Below, one piece after another: positions 25,970-35,512 of a DNA stretch of 42,846 nucleotides. Below the pieces are notes generated by a model, which was not told the origin of the DNA, did not search any database, and saw only the letters and a list, made by a program, of their open reading frames with translations. The position numbers were made by a program, and so were the translations under genes. Each line of letters opens with the position of its first letter. The stretch's first letter is position 1. The DNA is from Candidatus Saccharimonadota bacterium (GTDB lineage: Bacteria > Patescibacteriota > Saccharimonadia > Saccharimonadales > UBA10212), in contig JACPKG010000021.1 in the NCBI GenBank assembly GCA_016187175.1, positions 1-42,846 of the forward strand, read 5' to 3'.

Positions 25970-26944
25970 ATGATTGGCCGCCGCAAAAAAGACCAGTCGG
26001 CGATGAAGCAAGACCACCGTTTTATTACACTTGAACGGATTTTTAAAAACGGCTTTATCAACTTTGGCCGCAACATTTGGCTGGCTATCGCCGCCATTGC
26101 CATGATGGGTATTACGCTGACAATCTTGCTGTTTGCTGTGGTTGCCAACGCAACCTTCAGTCATACCATATCTGAAATTACCAGCCACATCGATGTTTCG
26201 GTTTACTTGAAAGACGACGTTACGGAGCAGCAGCGCAATGAGCTTATAGCGAACTTAAGGAAAATTGATAACGTTCAGGCGGTTGGGTATACGTCTAAAG
26301 AACAAGCTCTTAAAAACTACCGCTCCCAAAATGTCGACAATAAAGAGCTGTTAGCAGCCATTTCTGAAACTGATAATCCACTACCCGCATCATTGGTTAT
26401 TTCGCCCAAAGACCCCAATAGACTGGATACAATTAAAACCTATCTTGATAAGCCAGAAGTCACTGCCTTACAATCTGACCCGACTAGCTACAGCGGTGAC
26501 CGCAAGGCTGCTATCGATAAAATTGCCCAGGCAACAGAGTTTTTCCGCAAGGCCGGTATAGTAGGTATCGCAGTTTTTATTATTATCTCAATGTTGATTA
26601 TCTTTAACACAATCCGCATGACTATATTTAACCGTCGCGACGAAATTACGATCATGCGCCTACTGGGTGCCACTCCGGGTTATATTCGCGGTCCATTTGT
26701 GGTAGAAACAATGCTTTATGGCGTCGTGGCCGCCCTACTTTCACTAGCGGTCTGTTGGGTATTGTTCGCTGTCGCTAGTTCGACTTTGCAGGCCAGCAGC
26801 CTAGGACTTTTAGACATTACATACTCAAGTGATTATTTTCGAAAAAATTTGTGGTTGATTTTAACCACGCAAATTCTGGCTGGTATAATTATAGGTGCCG
26901 CATCTTCCAGCATTGCCGCGCGGCGTTATCTAAGATTGAAATAG
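25970..26944 (+). CDS. ftsX: Cell division permease FtsX
   Basis: ISEITSHIDVSVYLKDDVTEQQRNELIANLRKIDNVQAVGYTSKEQAL ... RDEITIMRLLGATPGYIRGPFVVE; start moved from 25925 (inside repeat) to ATG 25970. Confidence 0.92.
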   Translation: MIGRRKKDQSAMKQDHRFITLERIFKNGFINFGRNIWLAIAAIAMMGITLTILLFAVVANATFSHTISEITSHIDVSVYLKDDVTEQQRNELIANLRKIDNVQAVGYTSKEQALKNYRSQNVDNKELLAAISETDNPLPASLVISPKDPNRLDTIKTYLDKPEVTALQSDPTSYSGDRKAAIDKIAQATEFFRKAGIVGIAVFIIISMLIIFNTIRMTIFNRRDEITIMRLLGATPGYIRGPFVVETMLYGVVAALLSLAVCWVLFAVASSTLQASSLGLLDITYSSDYFRKNLWLILTTQILAGIIIGAASSSIAARRYLRLK

Positions 26945-27012
26945 AAACTAGGAATTAGGAAACAGAAACTAGCAAAGGAGCCTACAAATTGCTAACTCCT
27001 AGTTGCTAGTTA
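26943..27012. repeat. Mosaic intergenic inverted repeat (AACTAGGAATTAG theme)
   Basis: AACTAGGAATTAG vs reverse complement AACTAGGAGTTAG of the right arm, plus further ACTAGC/GCTAGT pairing. Confidence 0.6.
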
Positions 27013-27042
27013 CTTGACGGAGGTGCTATCATTAATCTGTTA

Positions 27043-28188
27043 ATGCTAAAACAAAAAATCAAAAAAAAGACTATTTTTAAGTCGCAACTTAGAGCCCTTG
27101 TTATTGGAACCGTTTTGAGCATAGGTCTTTTTGCGTCTGGTATCGTTGTGGCTGACCAATTCGATGATCAAATCCGCAGCCTGCAACAACAAAATGATTC
27201 TAACCGCCAAAAAGCCAACCAGTTTGCGGCCCAGGCAGCTAGCTACCAAGACGCAGTGGATAAATTATCTACTCAGATTAACAATATCCGCCAAGCCATT
27301 TTGGATAACCAGCACCAGAGCGACCAGCTGCAAGATCAGATCAACCAACAGCAAGATGAACTGGTCTACCAAAAAGGGGTGTTGGGCAAGAATATTAAGA
27401 CTATGTATTTAGAAGGACAAATCTCAACTCTCGAAATTTTAGCCGCTTCTAAAAACCTGAGTGAGTTTGTAGATAAACAGCAGTACCGTAATACCGTGCA
27501 GACCAAAATCAAGACAACCGTCGAGAAGATTACCCAACTGAAACTAGCGCTACAAGAAAAACAACGCCAAATACAGGTATTGATTAAAGAACAAGAGGCT
27601 CAACAAGCCCAACTAGATGCCGATTTTAGACAGCAGAACGACCTACTGTCCTACTCTGAGGGCCAAAAGACAGCCTATAACCAAGTCATTAAAGATAACC
27701 AAGCTAAAATTAATGAACTTCGTCGTCAGCAGGCCATTGCCAACGCGCGTCTATCCGGCGGCGCCATCAGCGGTCAAGCCTGCGACTCTGCGAATGGTGA
27801 TACTTATCCCGAAAAATGGTGCTTGTTGCCGCGGGATGCTGTACTTGACTCTTGGGGGATGTATAACCGAGAGTGTGTTAGTTACACTGCCTGGAAAGTA
27901 TATGAAAGTGGCCGATATATGCCGTACTGGGGAGGGCGCGGTAACGCCAACCAGTGGGATGATAATGCTCGTGCCTCCGGCATACCGGTTGATACCAGCC
28001 CAAGGGTTGGTGATGTAGGTATAAGTAACTATGGTTATTACGGTCACTCTTTTTATGTGGAAGCAGTCTATGATGATGGCTCAGTTTTTATCAGCGACTA
28101 CAACCAGCAATGGGATGGGGCGTACCGCCACTATGTTATAAGTGCTGAACGGATTGCCGCTAATGACCTGCAGTTTATTCATTTTTGA
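27043..28188 (+). CDS. PcsB-like coiled-coil plus CHAP-domain peptidoglycan hydrolase
   Basis: Long Gln-rich coiled coil, then CHAP region NRECVSYTAWKVYESGRYMPYWGGRGNANQWDDNARASG...GHSFYVEAVYDDGSVFISDYN; adjacent to ftsEX. Confidence 0.88.
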   Translation: MLKQKIKKKTIFKSQLRALVIGTVLSIGLFASGIVVADQFDDQIRSLQQQNDSNRQKANQFAAQAASYQDAVDKLSTQINNIRQAILDNQHQSDQLQDQINQQQDELVYQKGVLGKNIKTMYLEGQISTLEILAASKNLSEFVDKQQYRNTVQTKIKTTVEKITQLKLALQEKQRQIQVLIKEQEAQQAQLDADFRQQNDLLSYSEGQKTAYNQVIKDNQAKINELRRQQAIANARLSGGAISGQACDSANGDTYPEKWCLLPRDAVLDSWGMYNRECVSYTAWKVYESGRYMPYWGGRGNANQWDDNARASGIPVDTSPRVGDVGISNYGYYGHSFYVEAVYDDGSVFISDYNQQWDGAYRHYVISAERIAANDLQFIHF

Positions 28189-28287
28189 GTTTGATTAAAC
28201 TCGCTTACCAGGATTTTAGTTTGGGGTGCAGGCCAGTTCTACTGGAATGATATAATTTGAGCATAAGTAGTTTGAGGAAAAAGACCT

Positions 28288-29529
28288 ATGGATTATCAAA
28301 GTCCAAATGCTAGTGAAGCTATGGCCGAGAAGCCCAAGAAGAAATGGCCGCTAGTCAAGATTTTCGTTACGCTTATCCTAACTATTTTAGTTTTTAGCGG
28401 CGGCGTGGCCGTCGGTAGGGGCGACATTAACTTTAAAGGCTTAAGCCTCAGCCGGGGTGCCTCGACTACAACAAAGCTCGACTATGGCTCGGTTGATTAT
28501 CTCTATAGTTTGTTAAAGGCTGACTTTGACGGTAGCCTAAATGACCAAGACTTGCTTGATGGTGTTAAAGGCGGACTGGTGGCGGCTACAGATGATCCTT
28601 ACACCGTTTACTTTAATCCCGAAGAAGCCAAGATATTTAACGAAGAACTAACCGGTACTTTTACCGGTATTGGCGCCGAACTGGGAACTAATAGTGATAA
28701 TAATATTGTGATTGTGGCACCGCTTAGCGGCTACCCAGCCGAAAAAGCCGGTTTGAAACCAAATGACATAATAATGGCCATTAATGGCGAGACAACCGTG
28801 GGAATGAGAGTAGATAAGGCGGTACAGAAAATTAGGGGGCCGGCTGACACAACAGTTAAGCTAACAATTTTGCGCGACCGCGACAAGCCGTTCGATGTCA
28901 GTATAACCCGTCAACAGATTACCATTGCTAGTGTTGAGTCATCTATTGATGGCGTCATCGGCTACCTTAAAATAAGTCAATTCACTAACGATACCCTGAA
29001 ACTCACCAAAGAGGCGATTGCTGATTTTAAGACTAAAAACGTCAAAGCAATTATGCTTGATCTACGCGGCAATCCAGGCGGTTACTTAAAGGGTGCGGTT
29101 GATATTTCTAGTCTGTGGCTGGACAAAGGTCAGATGGTAGTGTCGCAACGACGTGATGGTCGGGTGGTGAGCACCGAATATGCCGTCGGCGGTAACAGCC
29201 TTAAAGGTCTGCCTACGGTGGTTCTGATAAATGGCGGTTCTGCTAGCGCCAGCGAAATTACAGCTGGGGCGCTGCGCGATAATGGCGTCGCACAGGTTGT
29301 GGGTGAAAAAAGTTTTGGCAAGGGTAGCGTACAGCAAGTCCAGAATCTACCCGACGGCGGGGAATTAAAAGTTACCATTGCTCGTTGGTATACTCCAAAA
29401 GGTAGTAACATTGATAAACTGGGCATAACGCCTGACGTAACGATAGGTTTGTCCGACGAAGACCAAAAAGCCGGACGCGATCCTCAAAAAGACCGCGCTA
29501 TTGAAATTTTACGAAGTAAAATTCAATAG
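28288..29529 (+). CDS. S41 family C-terminal processing peptidase (CtpA-like) with PDZ
   Basis: YTVYFNPEEAKIFNEELTGTFTGIGAEL ... LDLRGNPGGYLKGAVDISSLW ... NGGSASASEITAGALRDN ... GEKSFGKGSVQ. Confidence 0.94.
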   Translation: MDYQSPNASEAMAEKPKKKWPLVKIFVTLILTILVFSGGVAVGRGDINFKGLSLSRGASTTTKLDYGSVDYLYSLLKADFDGSLNDQDLLDGVKGGLVAATDDPYTVYFNPEEAKIFNEELTGTFTGIGAELGTNSDNNIVIVAPLSGYPAEKAGLKPNDIIMAINGETTVGMRVDKAVQKIRGPADTTVKLTILRDRDKPFDVSITRQQITIASVESSIDGVIGYLKISQFTNDTLKLTKEAIADFKTKNVKAIMLDLRGNPGGYLKGAVDISSLWLDKGQMVVSQRRDGRVVSTEYAVGGNSLKGLPTVVLINGGSASASEITAGALRDNGVAQVVGEKSFGKGSVQQVQNLPDGGELKVTIARWYTPKGSNIDKLGITPDVTIGLSDEDQKAGRDPQKDRAIEILRSKIQ

Positions 29530-29645
29530 CCGTTCACCGTTCACTGTTTTTCCGTTAACTATACATTCACCGTTAACCGTTACCCATGGTCAACGGATCT
29601 GAGGCTAACGCCAGAGTAAATGGTAAACAGTAAATGGCCAACGCC
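29530..29645. repeat. Mosaic intergenic repeat (CCGTTCACCGTTAACCGTTACC / GTAAATGGTAAACAGTAAATGG theme)
   Basis: Short direct repeats in the left half, partially complementary to the right half. Confidence 0.45.
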
Positions 29646-29701
29646 TGGGCTTTTGTGCTATATTCTAATCAGTTATTAAGCTTTTTAGGCAGGAGAAGAG
29701 C

Positions 29702-31312
29702 GTGGCGCTAAGGGCTAAGCCTCGTACTAAGTTTATATTTGTGACCGGTGGTGTGCTCTCTGGTATTGGCAAGGGTATTACGGCTGCTTCGATCGGCACC
29801 ATTTTAAAGGCCCGCGGTCTTTCAGTTAATATCCAAAAATGTGACCCTTATCTTAATGTGGACGCTGGTACCCTTAATCCTGCCGAGCACGGTGAAGTCT
29901 TTGTTACCTACGACGGTGCCGAAGCTGACCTCGACCTGGGGCATTACGAACGTTTCTTAGATGTTGAGCTGACCCAAAGTAGCAGCTTGATGTCTGGCCG
30001 TATTTTGCAAAGGGTTATTAGTGACGAACGGGCCGGCAAGTATCTCGGTAAAACGGTCCAAATTATTCCGCACGTCACGGATAGTATCCAACAAGACATC
30101 ATCGAAGCTGGCAAGGGCTTTGACGTCCATATCGTCGAAATTGGCGGCACGGTCGGCGACTACGAATCCTTAAGTTTTATTGAAGCTATCCGCGAGCTTT
30201 CGATGCGTCGCTCAGCCGACTGTTTGTTTACTCACGTTGTCTACGTGCCATATCTAAGTACCAGCCGCGAGTTTAAAACCAAACCAGCCCAAAACGCCGT
30301 GCGTGAACTGCGCGGTTTGGGTATTGTACCCGATGTTTTGGCTGTGCGCAGCGAAGAAAAACCGCCACACTCCATCTTGGCAAAGCTAAGCTTGTTTTCG
30401 GGCGTCGAACCTGAAGCCATAGTACTTCTACCCAACGCCCGCACGATTTACGAGGTACCGCTGACTATGGAAGCAGCCGGAATCGCTGAAGTTATCACAT
30501 CCCGCCTAGGTCTGCACAATCACCGGGGCGATTTGGCAGCCTGGAAGAGGGTTGTTAAGAGCGCCTTGACCAATTATCGCAAAACGCTACGTATTGGCGT
30601 CATAGCCAAATACCTGCATAACCAGGACACCTACATGTCGGTTTTTGAGGCTCTGCGGGCCGCCGGTTGGGCCAATGAAGTTAATATTGAAATCGTCTGG
30701 GTTAATGCCGAAGCTTTACCACGTGACAAAAAAGAGCAGGCGGTTTTACCGACACTCGACGGCGTTGTGGTACCTGGCGGTTTTGGTCAACGCGGTCTGG
30801 AGGGTAAAATTTTGGCGGCGCGCTATTGTCTGGCCAATCAAAAATCTTATCTGGGTCTATGTTTAGGTTTGCAGATGGCTATCGTGGCTGCCGCCCGTAG
30901 TGCCGGTATAGCTGAAGCTACCAGTGTTGAACTGGACGAAAACAGTCCGTACAAAGTTATAGATTATATGGCCGACCAAAAAGATAAAGCTAACACTGGC
31001 GGGACTATGCGCCTGGGTGACTACGCCTGTGTGCTGCAGCGTGGCAGTCTGGCCCGCAAGCTTTACGGTCAGGAGAAAATTGTTGAACGCCACCGCCACC
31101 GCTGTGAATGTAGTAACGTCTACCGCGATAATTACGAGTCGTGGGGTATCAGGGCCAGTGGCACCAGTCCGGACGGCCACTTGGTCGAGATCATAGAAGC
31201 TATTGACCACCCATTCTTTATTGCTACTCAGGCTCACCCCGAATTTCGCTCTCGTCCAGCTCGTCCGCACCCACTCTTCATAGGTTTTCTGCGTGCCATC
31301 CTTGCCAAGTAA
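29702..31312 (+). CDS. pyrG: CTP synthase (GTG start)
   Basis: KFIFVTGGVLSGIGKGITAASIGTILKARGLSVNIQKCDPYLNVDAGTLNP ... GLCLGLQMAIV. Confidence 0.97.
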   Translation: MALRAKPRTKFIFVTGGVLSGIGKGITAASIGTILKARGLSVNIQKCDPYLNVDAGTLNPAEHGEVFVTYDGAEADLDLGHYERFLDVELTQSSSLMSGRILQRVISDERAGKYLGKTVQIIPHVTDSIQQDIIEAGKGFDVHIVEIGGTVGDYESLSFIEAIRELSMRRSADCLFTHVVYVPYLSTSREFKTKPAQNAVRELRGLGIVPDVLAVRSEEKPPHSILAKLSLFSGVEPEAIVLLPNARTIYEVPLTMEAAGIAEVITSRLGLHNHRGDLAAWKRVVKSALTNYRKTLRIGVIAKYLHNQDTYMSVFEALRAAGWANEVNIEIVWVNAEALPRDKKEQAVLPTLDGVVVPGGFGQRGLEGKILAARYCLANQKSYLGLCLGLQMAIVAAARSAGIAEATSVELDENSPYKVIDYMADQKDKANTGGTMRLGDYACVLQRGSLARKLYGQEKIVERHRHRCECSNVYRDNYESWGIRASGTSPDGHLVEIIEAIDHPFFIATQAHPEFRSRPARPHPLFIGFLRAILAK

Positions 31313-31345
31313 GTCCTCTTTTAGAGATAACGCTGCGTGGCTATT

Positions 31346-31618
31346 TTATTCGACGGTCACTTCGGTGCGGGGGATAGAGCCGCCGCTAAACTTTTTGAAT
31401 TTTCGGTCGTTGAATTTGACTACGCCGTCTTTGGCGGCATGGATTGTATAGTTGCGGCTCATAGAAGTACCATTACCGGCTCTTTTGGTCATGCCAATTT
31501 GGCGGACAATGACGTCGCCGGTCTTAACGGTTTGGCCGCCAAATGCCTTAACGCCAAGCCGTTGGCCGGGACTATCATGAACGTTTTTGGACGAACCGCC
31601 TGCTTTTGTCTTAGACAT
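31346..31618 (-). CDS. rpmA: 50S ribosomal protein L27
   Basis: MSKTKAGGSSKNVHDSPGQRLGVKAFGGQTVKTGDVIVRQ. Confidence 0.95.
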   Translation of the reverse strand: MSKTKAGGSSKNVHDSPGQRLGVKAFGGQTVKTGDVIVRQIGMTKRAGNGTSMSRNYTIHAAKDGVVKFNDRKFKKFSGGSIPRTEVTVE

Positions 31619-31681
31619 GAAACCTTCTTTCGATGTTTTATGCTAGATGTTCGAAGCTCTTTTCTCCCGAAGCTCTAGCGT

Positions 31682-32947
31682 CTAACCTCGAAACTCTAAT
31701 ATTAGTAATTCACGAGCTACGATCTGGTCTTCGCGGAAATAAACCAAGTCGTCGTTTTTAACATGAACTAAATCCACACGATTATACCCCATATCTGTTA
31801 ATGTATCAAGCAGCGGCAAATGTTTTATGTGATAGGTTAGACCTATCACATTTGATCGCCAGGCGGGAACTGCTAGACAAACTTGCTGGCCGGCTTTAAG
31901 TTGTGGTGCTAAATTTTCCAAAAATTTTTTGATGATGGTATTGACGTCGTTAATAATCTCTCGAAGTTTTTCCGGCGTCGGCCAAGAAGCAAGCGGTCGG
32001 CCAAGATAAACTTCGCTGGCCAAAACGCTAAAACGCGGCCACTGGTAAGCAGTGGCGTCAGCTTGTTCGATGACCACGTGGCCCTCTATTTGCGGATATT
32101 TTTCTACTAGCCACTTAATGTTTGTTTTAGAATATTCAACCATTCGGGGGTCAATGTCTGTGCCAATGACATGGTAGCCCATAAGCAGTGCTTCCTGCAA
32201 AATCACCCCCGTCCCACAAAACGGATCCAAGACACGCAGCGTATAGCGTTGAACGTCTGGCGTTTGGCTTTTATTGTCTGTCCGCTGTATGCTGCCCGCT
32301 GTACGCTCAATCTGGCCTACAGCGAGATTAATAATAATTTGAGCGAGCTTGGGTGGTAGCATACCGACCCGCGCATCGCGTTTTGGTCGGGCTTGGTCGC
32401 GGGCGGCGTAGGCTTCTATATCCTGTACAAAATACGTTTGGGCCAGGTATATTTGCTTGCCATCGCGCACGAGCAGCAACTCCCAGGCGCCGCGCTTGGT
32501 TAGGCTATTGTGTAGAACTTGGGCCGCGTTCAGCTCGAGCGCTTTATTAGGAACGATACGCACCGATCGGCCAGAAGCCCGGATGATTTTTTTTAGCGAC
32601 AAAAGCCCGGCATTAAATTCCTTCAAGCTGACGTCCAGACCGTAAGCACTGACTCCAAGGGTGAACTTCCCCTCGGGAACATTCTGCAAGTGCTTAGGTA
32701 TATTTTGCGCTAAATATTGATAGGCTGATTCCCAATCAGAGGAGGGAAGAACGCTAAACAGCTGGGCGACTTTCAGCGTGCCGCCGAGTCTTTTGAAATT
32801 AATTTCACTGGCCGCGATATTCAGCAATGCAGCATGGGGTAGGCAGGGTTTGACGTGCTGCGCACCGTACAAACTTTCCAGCTCAGCCAAGCTCAGTGTT
32901 GGCTGGCGCCCCAAAACGCATAGACTTTTAGACACGAACTCACTCAT
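31682..32947 (-). CDS. Trm11/UPF0020-like RNA methyltransferase with repeat-derived in-frame insertions
   Basis: RVLDPFCGTGVILQEALLMGYHVIGTDIDPRMVEYSKTNIKWL Rossmann motifs. Confidence 0.8.
   Translation of the reverse strand: MSEFVSKSLCVLGRQPTLSLAELESLYGAQHVKPCLPHAALLNIAASEINFKRLGGTLKVAQLFSVLPSSDWESAYQYLAQNIPKHLQNVPEGKFTLGVSAYGLDVSLKEFNAGLLSLKKIIRASGRSVRIVPNKALELNAAQVLHNSLTKRGAWELLLVRDGKQIYLAQTYFVQDIEAYAARDQARPKRDARVGMLPPKLAQIIINLAVGQIERTAGSIQRTDNKSQTPDVQRYTLRVLDPFCGTGVILQEALLMGYHVIGTDIDPRMVEYSKTNIKWLVEKYPQIEGHVVIEQADATAYQWPRFSVLASEVYLGRPLASWPTPEKLREIINDVNTIIKKFLENLAPQLKAGQQVCLAVPAWRSNVIGLTYHIKHLPLLDTLTDMGYNRVDLVHVKNDDLVYFREDQIVARELLILEFRG
31828..31850. repeat. 23-bp palindrome TGTGATAGGTtagACCTATCACA (copy 2, inside methyltransferase CDS)
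   Basis: Same arms as 11184..11206; encodes NVIGLTYHI on minus strand. Confidence 0.85.
32231..32315. repeat. Mosaic inverted repeat inside methyltransferase CDS
   Basis: Minus strand AGCGTACAGCGGGCAGCATACAGCGGACAG ... CGTTCAACGCTATACGCT; encodes low-complexity RTAGSIQRTDNKSQTPDVQRYT. Confidence 0.5.
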
Positions 32948-32975
32948 ACACTTCTAGTATAATGAAATGCGATAG

Positions 32976-34022
32976 ATGAGTGACCAGAAATATTCCAAGT
33001 GGCGGCTGTATATAACTATTATTACGTTTATAGCCTTAGTTGTTTTGGTGTACGGTCTGCGCCAGCAGATTGCCGATGTTATTAAAGAACTTGGTCGGAT
33101 TAATGTCGTTGCGCTGTTTTTAATTATTCCCTTAAAACTGATTAACTTTGATGTTTATGCACGCCTTTACCGTGGGTTATTTTCAACTTTGGGGAACAAG
33201 GTTGGCCACTGGGCAATGTACAAACTGTCCCTAGAACTCAATTTCGTGAATTATATTTTACCTAGCGGTGGTGTTAGCGGTATTTCTTACTTCACTATCC
33301 GGGCTCGCAGTGAAGGCGTTAGCGCTGCTAAAGCTACATTAGCCCAAATAACCAAGTTATTCTTACTATTCGTCAGCTACCAGCCATTGCTAATTTTAGG
33401 TGTCTTTCTACTAGCCTTACGTGACCATGCTAATAATTTGGTACTGGTTACGGCGACATCTTTAATTACATTGCTGATTGTTGGCACGCTGCTAGGCGTT
33501 TATATTATTGAAAGCCGGCGTCGGATTAATAGTTTCTTGACATTCGTAACTAAGGCCCTTAACCAGGTTATTAGAGTAGTCAGGCCACGCTCGCGCTATA
33601 CGGAGACTATCAATATCGCCCGGGCCCAAGAAGTTTTTGATGAGCTGCACGATAATTATCTAGTGTTTAAGAAAGATTGGAGAACTCTGAAACGGCCTTT
33701 TGTCTATACTATGATAGCCAACGTGACTGAGATTGCAGCTTTGTATGCTGTCTACATAGCTTTTGGTGAATACGTCAATATCGGTGCGGTAATTTTAGCC
33801 TATGCCGTTGCTAATTTTGCTGGTCTTATTTCCGTATTACCGGCTGGTATCGGCATTTACGAAGGCCTGATGACAGCCGTTTTAGTAGCTACTGGCATAC
33901 CGGCTGGGTTGAGTATATCAGTAACTATTATGTTCCGTATTGTGATGATGTTTATCCAACTGCCGCCGGGCTACTATTTTTATCAAAAGGCAGTGCGCCA
34001 AGGCCTGGGCCAAAAAATCTAG
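32976..34022 (+). CDS. Lysylphosphatidylglycerol synthase TM-region/UPF0104-like integral membrane protein
   Basis: Multi-TM; LPSGGVSGISYFTIRARSEGVSAAKATLAQI ... ANFAGLISVLPAGIGIYEGLMTAVLVATGIPAG. Confidence 0.85.
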   Translation: MSDQKYSKWRLYITIITFIALVVLVYGLRQQIADVIKELGRINVVALFLIIPLKLINFDVYARLYRGLFSTLGNKVGHWAMYKLSLELNFVNYILPSGGVSGISYFTIRARSEGVSAAKATLAQITKLFLLFVSYQPLLILGVFLLALRDHANNLVLVTATSLITLLIVGTLLGVYIIESRRRINSFLTFVTKALNQVIRVVRPRSRYTETINIARAQEVFDELHDNYLVFKKDWRTLKRPFVYTMIANVTEIAALYAVYIAFGEYVNIGAVILAYAVANFAGLISVLPAGIGIYEGLMTAVLVATGIPAGLSISVTIMFRIVMMFIQLPPGYYFYQKAVRQGLGQKI

Positions 34023-34024
34023 GG

Positions 34025-35149
34025 ATGAACGACACTGTTTTTACCCCGACCGATTTTGTAGCTGTTTTTAATCAAACAATAGAACATGTTTACCCCGTCG
34101 TAACTATAGAGGGTGAGTTGGCAAATTTTAAAGTCAGTCGTAACGCTTGGGTCTATTTTGATATTAAAGACGACTTAGCGTCCATTAAATTTTTTGGCAG
34201 TGTTTACAGTCTTCCGGGTCCGCTAGAAGATGGACTTAAACTGCGGGTGGTTGGCGCGCCGCGGCTGCATCCTCAGTTCGGCTTTAGTATAACTTTTCAA
34301 TCCATCCAGCCAGTAGGGGAGGGAGCAGTTAAAAAAGCCGCCGATTTGCTGCGCGATAAATTGGAAGCAGAAGGTTTATTTGCACCCGAGCGCAAGCGGC
34401 CATTGCCAGAAATACCTCGCCGGATTGGGCTGGTAACCGCCGAGGCTTCAGCCGCTTGCGCTGATTTTATTAAAATCCTGGGCGAGCGGTGGGGTGGGCT
34501 AGAGATTTTACTAGTTGATGTCTTAGTGCAAGGAGCCGAAGCGCCAATACAGATAACCTCAGCCATGAAGCATTTTGAACAACTTAGCCCGCTGGCCGAC
34601 GTGATAGTGCTGACACGGGGCGGAGGCAGTGCTGAAGACCTGGCGGCTTTTAATGACGAAAGGGTGGTCCGGGCCATTGCCGGCAGCCGCACGCCGACGC
34701 TGGTGGCCATCGGCCATGAAGTTGATGTTAGTTTAGCCGAACTGGCGGCCGACAGGCGCGCCAGCACGCCTACCAATGCGGCCCAAATCGTTGCGCCGGA
34801 CCGCCGACAAGTGATTGCTCAGCTTGGTAATGTTCAAGCGGGCTTGCGGAAATTTTTGATGGATACCATTAGCACGATACAGACTGATTTAGTAGGCGAA
34901 CGAAAATACTTAACAAATCAAGTAATTTCGTCACTTGACCAAGCTAGGCGTAACATGGAAGCCACCCGTAAGCTAATCAACGTTTTTGATCCGCGGGCCG
35001 CTCTTAAGCGAGGCTACGCCATTATTAGTAAGGGCAGGGAACATGTGCGTAGCATCCGCCAGATTGTTAAAGGTGATGATCTAAATATAGAACTCAGCGA
35101 TGGCAAAATAAATGCAACCGCTACCACACTTCACGAGGTCCGACCTTGA
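34025..35149 (+). CDS. xseA: Exodeoxyribonuclease VII large subunit
   Basis: VEGELANFKVSRNAWVYFDIKDDLASIKFF ... VIVLTRGGGSAEDLAAFNDERVVRAIAGSRTPTLVAIGHEVD; stop codon lies within repeat copy B. Confidence 0.95.
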   Translation: MNDTVFTPTDFVAVFNQTIEHVYPVVTIEGELANFKVSRNAWVYFDIKDDLASIKFFGSVYSLPGPLEDGLKLRVVGAPRLHPQFGFSITFQSIQPVGEGAVKKAADLLRDKLEAEGLFAPERKRPLPEIPRRIGLVTAEASAACADFIKILGERWGGLEILLVDVLVQGAEAPIQITSAMKHFEQLSPLADVIVLTRGGGSAEDLAAFNDERVVRAIAGSRTPTLVAIGHEVDVSLAELAADRRASTPTNAAQIVAPDRRQVIAQLGNVQAGLRKFLMDTISTIQTDLVGERKYLTNQVISSLDQARRNMEATRKLINVFDPRAALKRGYAIISKGREHVRSIRQIVKGDDLNIELSDGKINATATTLHEVRP

Positions 35150-35212
35150 GGAAAGCCAAAATCAAAATAAAAACCCCAAGGTTCTACCTATCTTTTTTCA
35201 AGGTCGGACCTC
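35135..35212. repeat. GGTCCGACCTT-type palindromic element, copy B
   Basis: GAGGTCCGACCTTGAGGAAAG ... CTTTTTTCAAGGTCGGACCTC. Confidence 0.85.
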
Positions 35213-35232
35213 TAATGTAATAATAGTAAGCA

Positions 35233-35457
35233 ATGACGACCAAAGAATCGAAGCGGGATTATCAAAAAATGAATGCTGAGTTGTCAGAAATTATTGAGTG
35301 GTTTGAAAGCGATAAAGTTAGCCTAGACGAAGCGATTGAAAAATACGAAGAGGCGTTGACATTGATTGCCGAAATAGAAAAGTACCTAAAAACCGCCGAA
35401 AACAAAATAAAAAAAATCACCCATAACCAAGGTTCATCCTTGGAAAAAGCAAAATGA
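35233..35457 (+). CDS. xseB: Exodeoxyribonuclease VII small subunit
   Basis: YQKMNAELSEIIEWFESDKVSLDEAIEKYEEALTLIAEIEKYLKTAENKIKKI; C-terminal NQGSSLEKAK is repeat-derived. Confidence 0.9.
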   Translation: MTTKESKRDYQKMNAELSEIIEWFESDKVSLDEAIEKYEEALTLIAEIEKYLKTAENKIKKITHNQGSSLEKAK

Positions 35458-35507
35458 AAGATCTGATTTTACAAAAAATCTCTTTGCTTTTGCTAAGGAC
35501 GAACCTT
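35429..35507. repeat. GGTCCGACCTT-type element, copy D (opposite orientation, diverged arms)
   Basis: AAGGTTCATCCTTGGAAAAAGCAAA ... CTTTGCTTTTGCTAAGGACGAACCTT. Confidence 0.75.
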
Positions 35508-35512
35508 TCACG

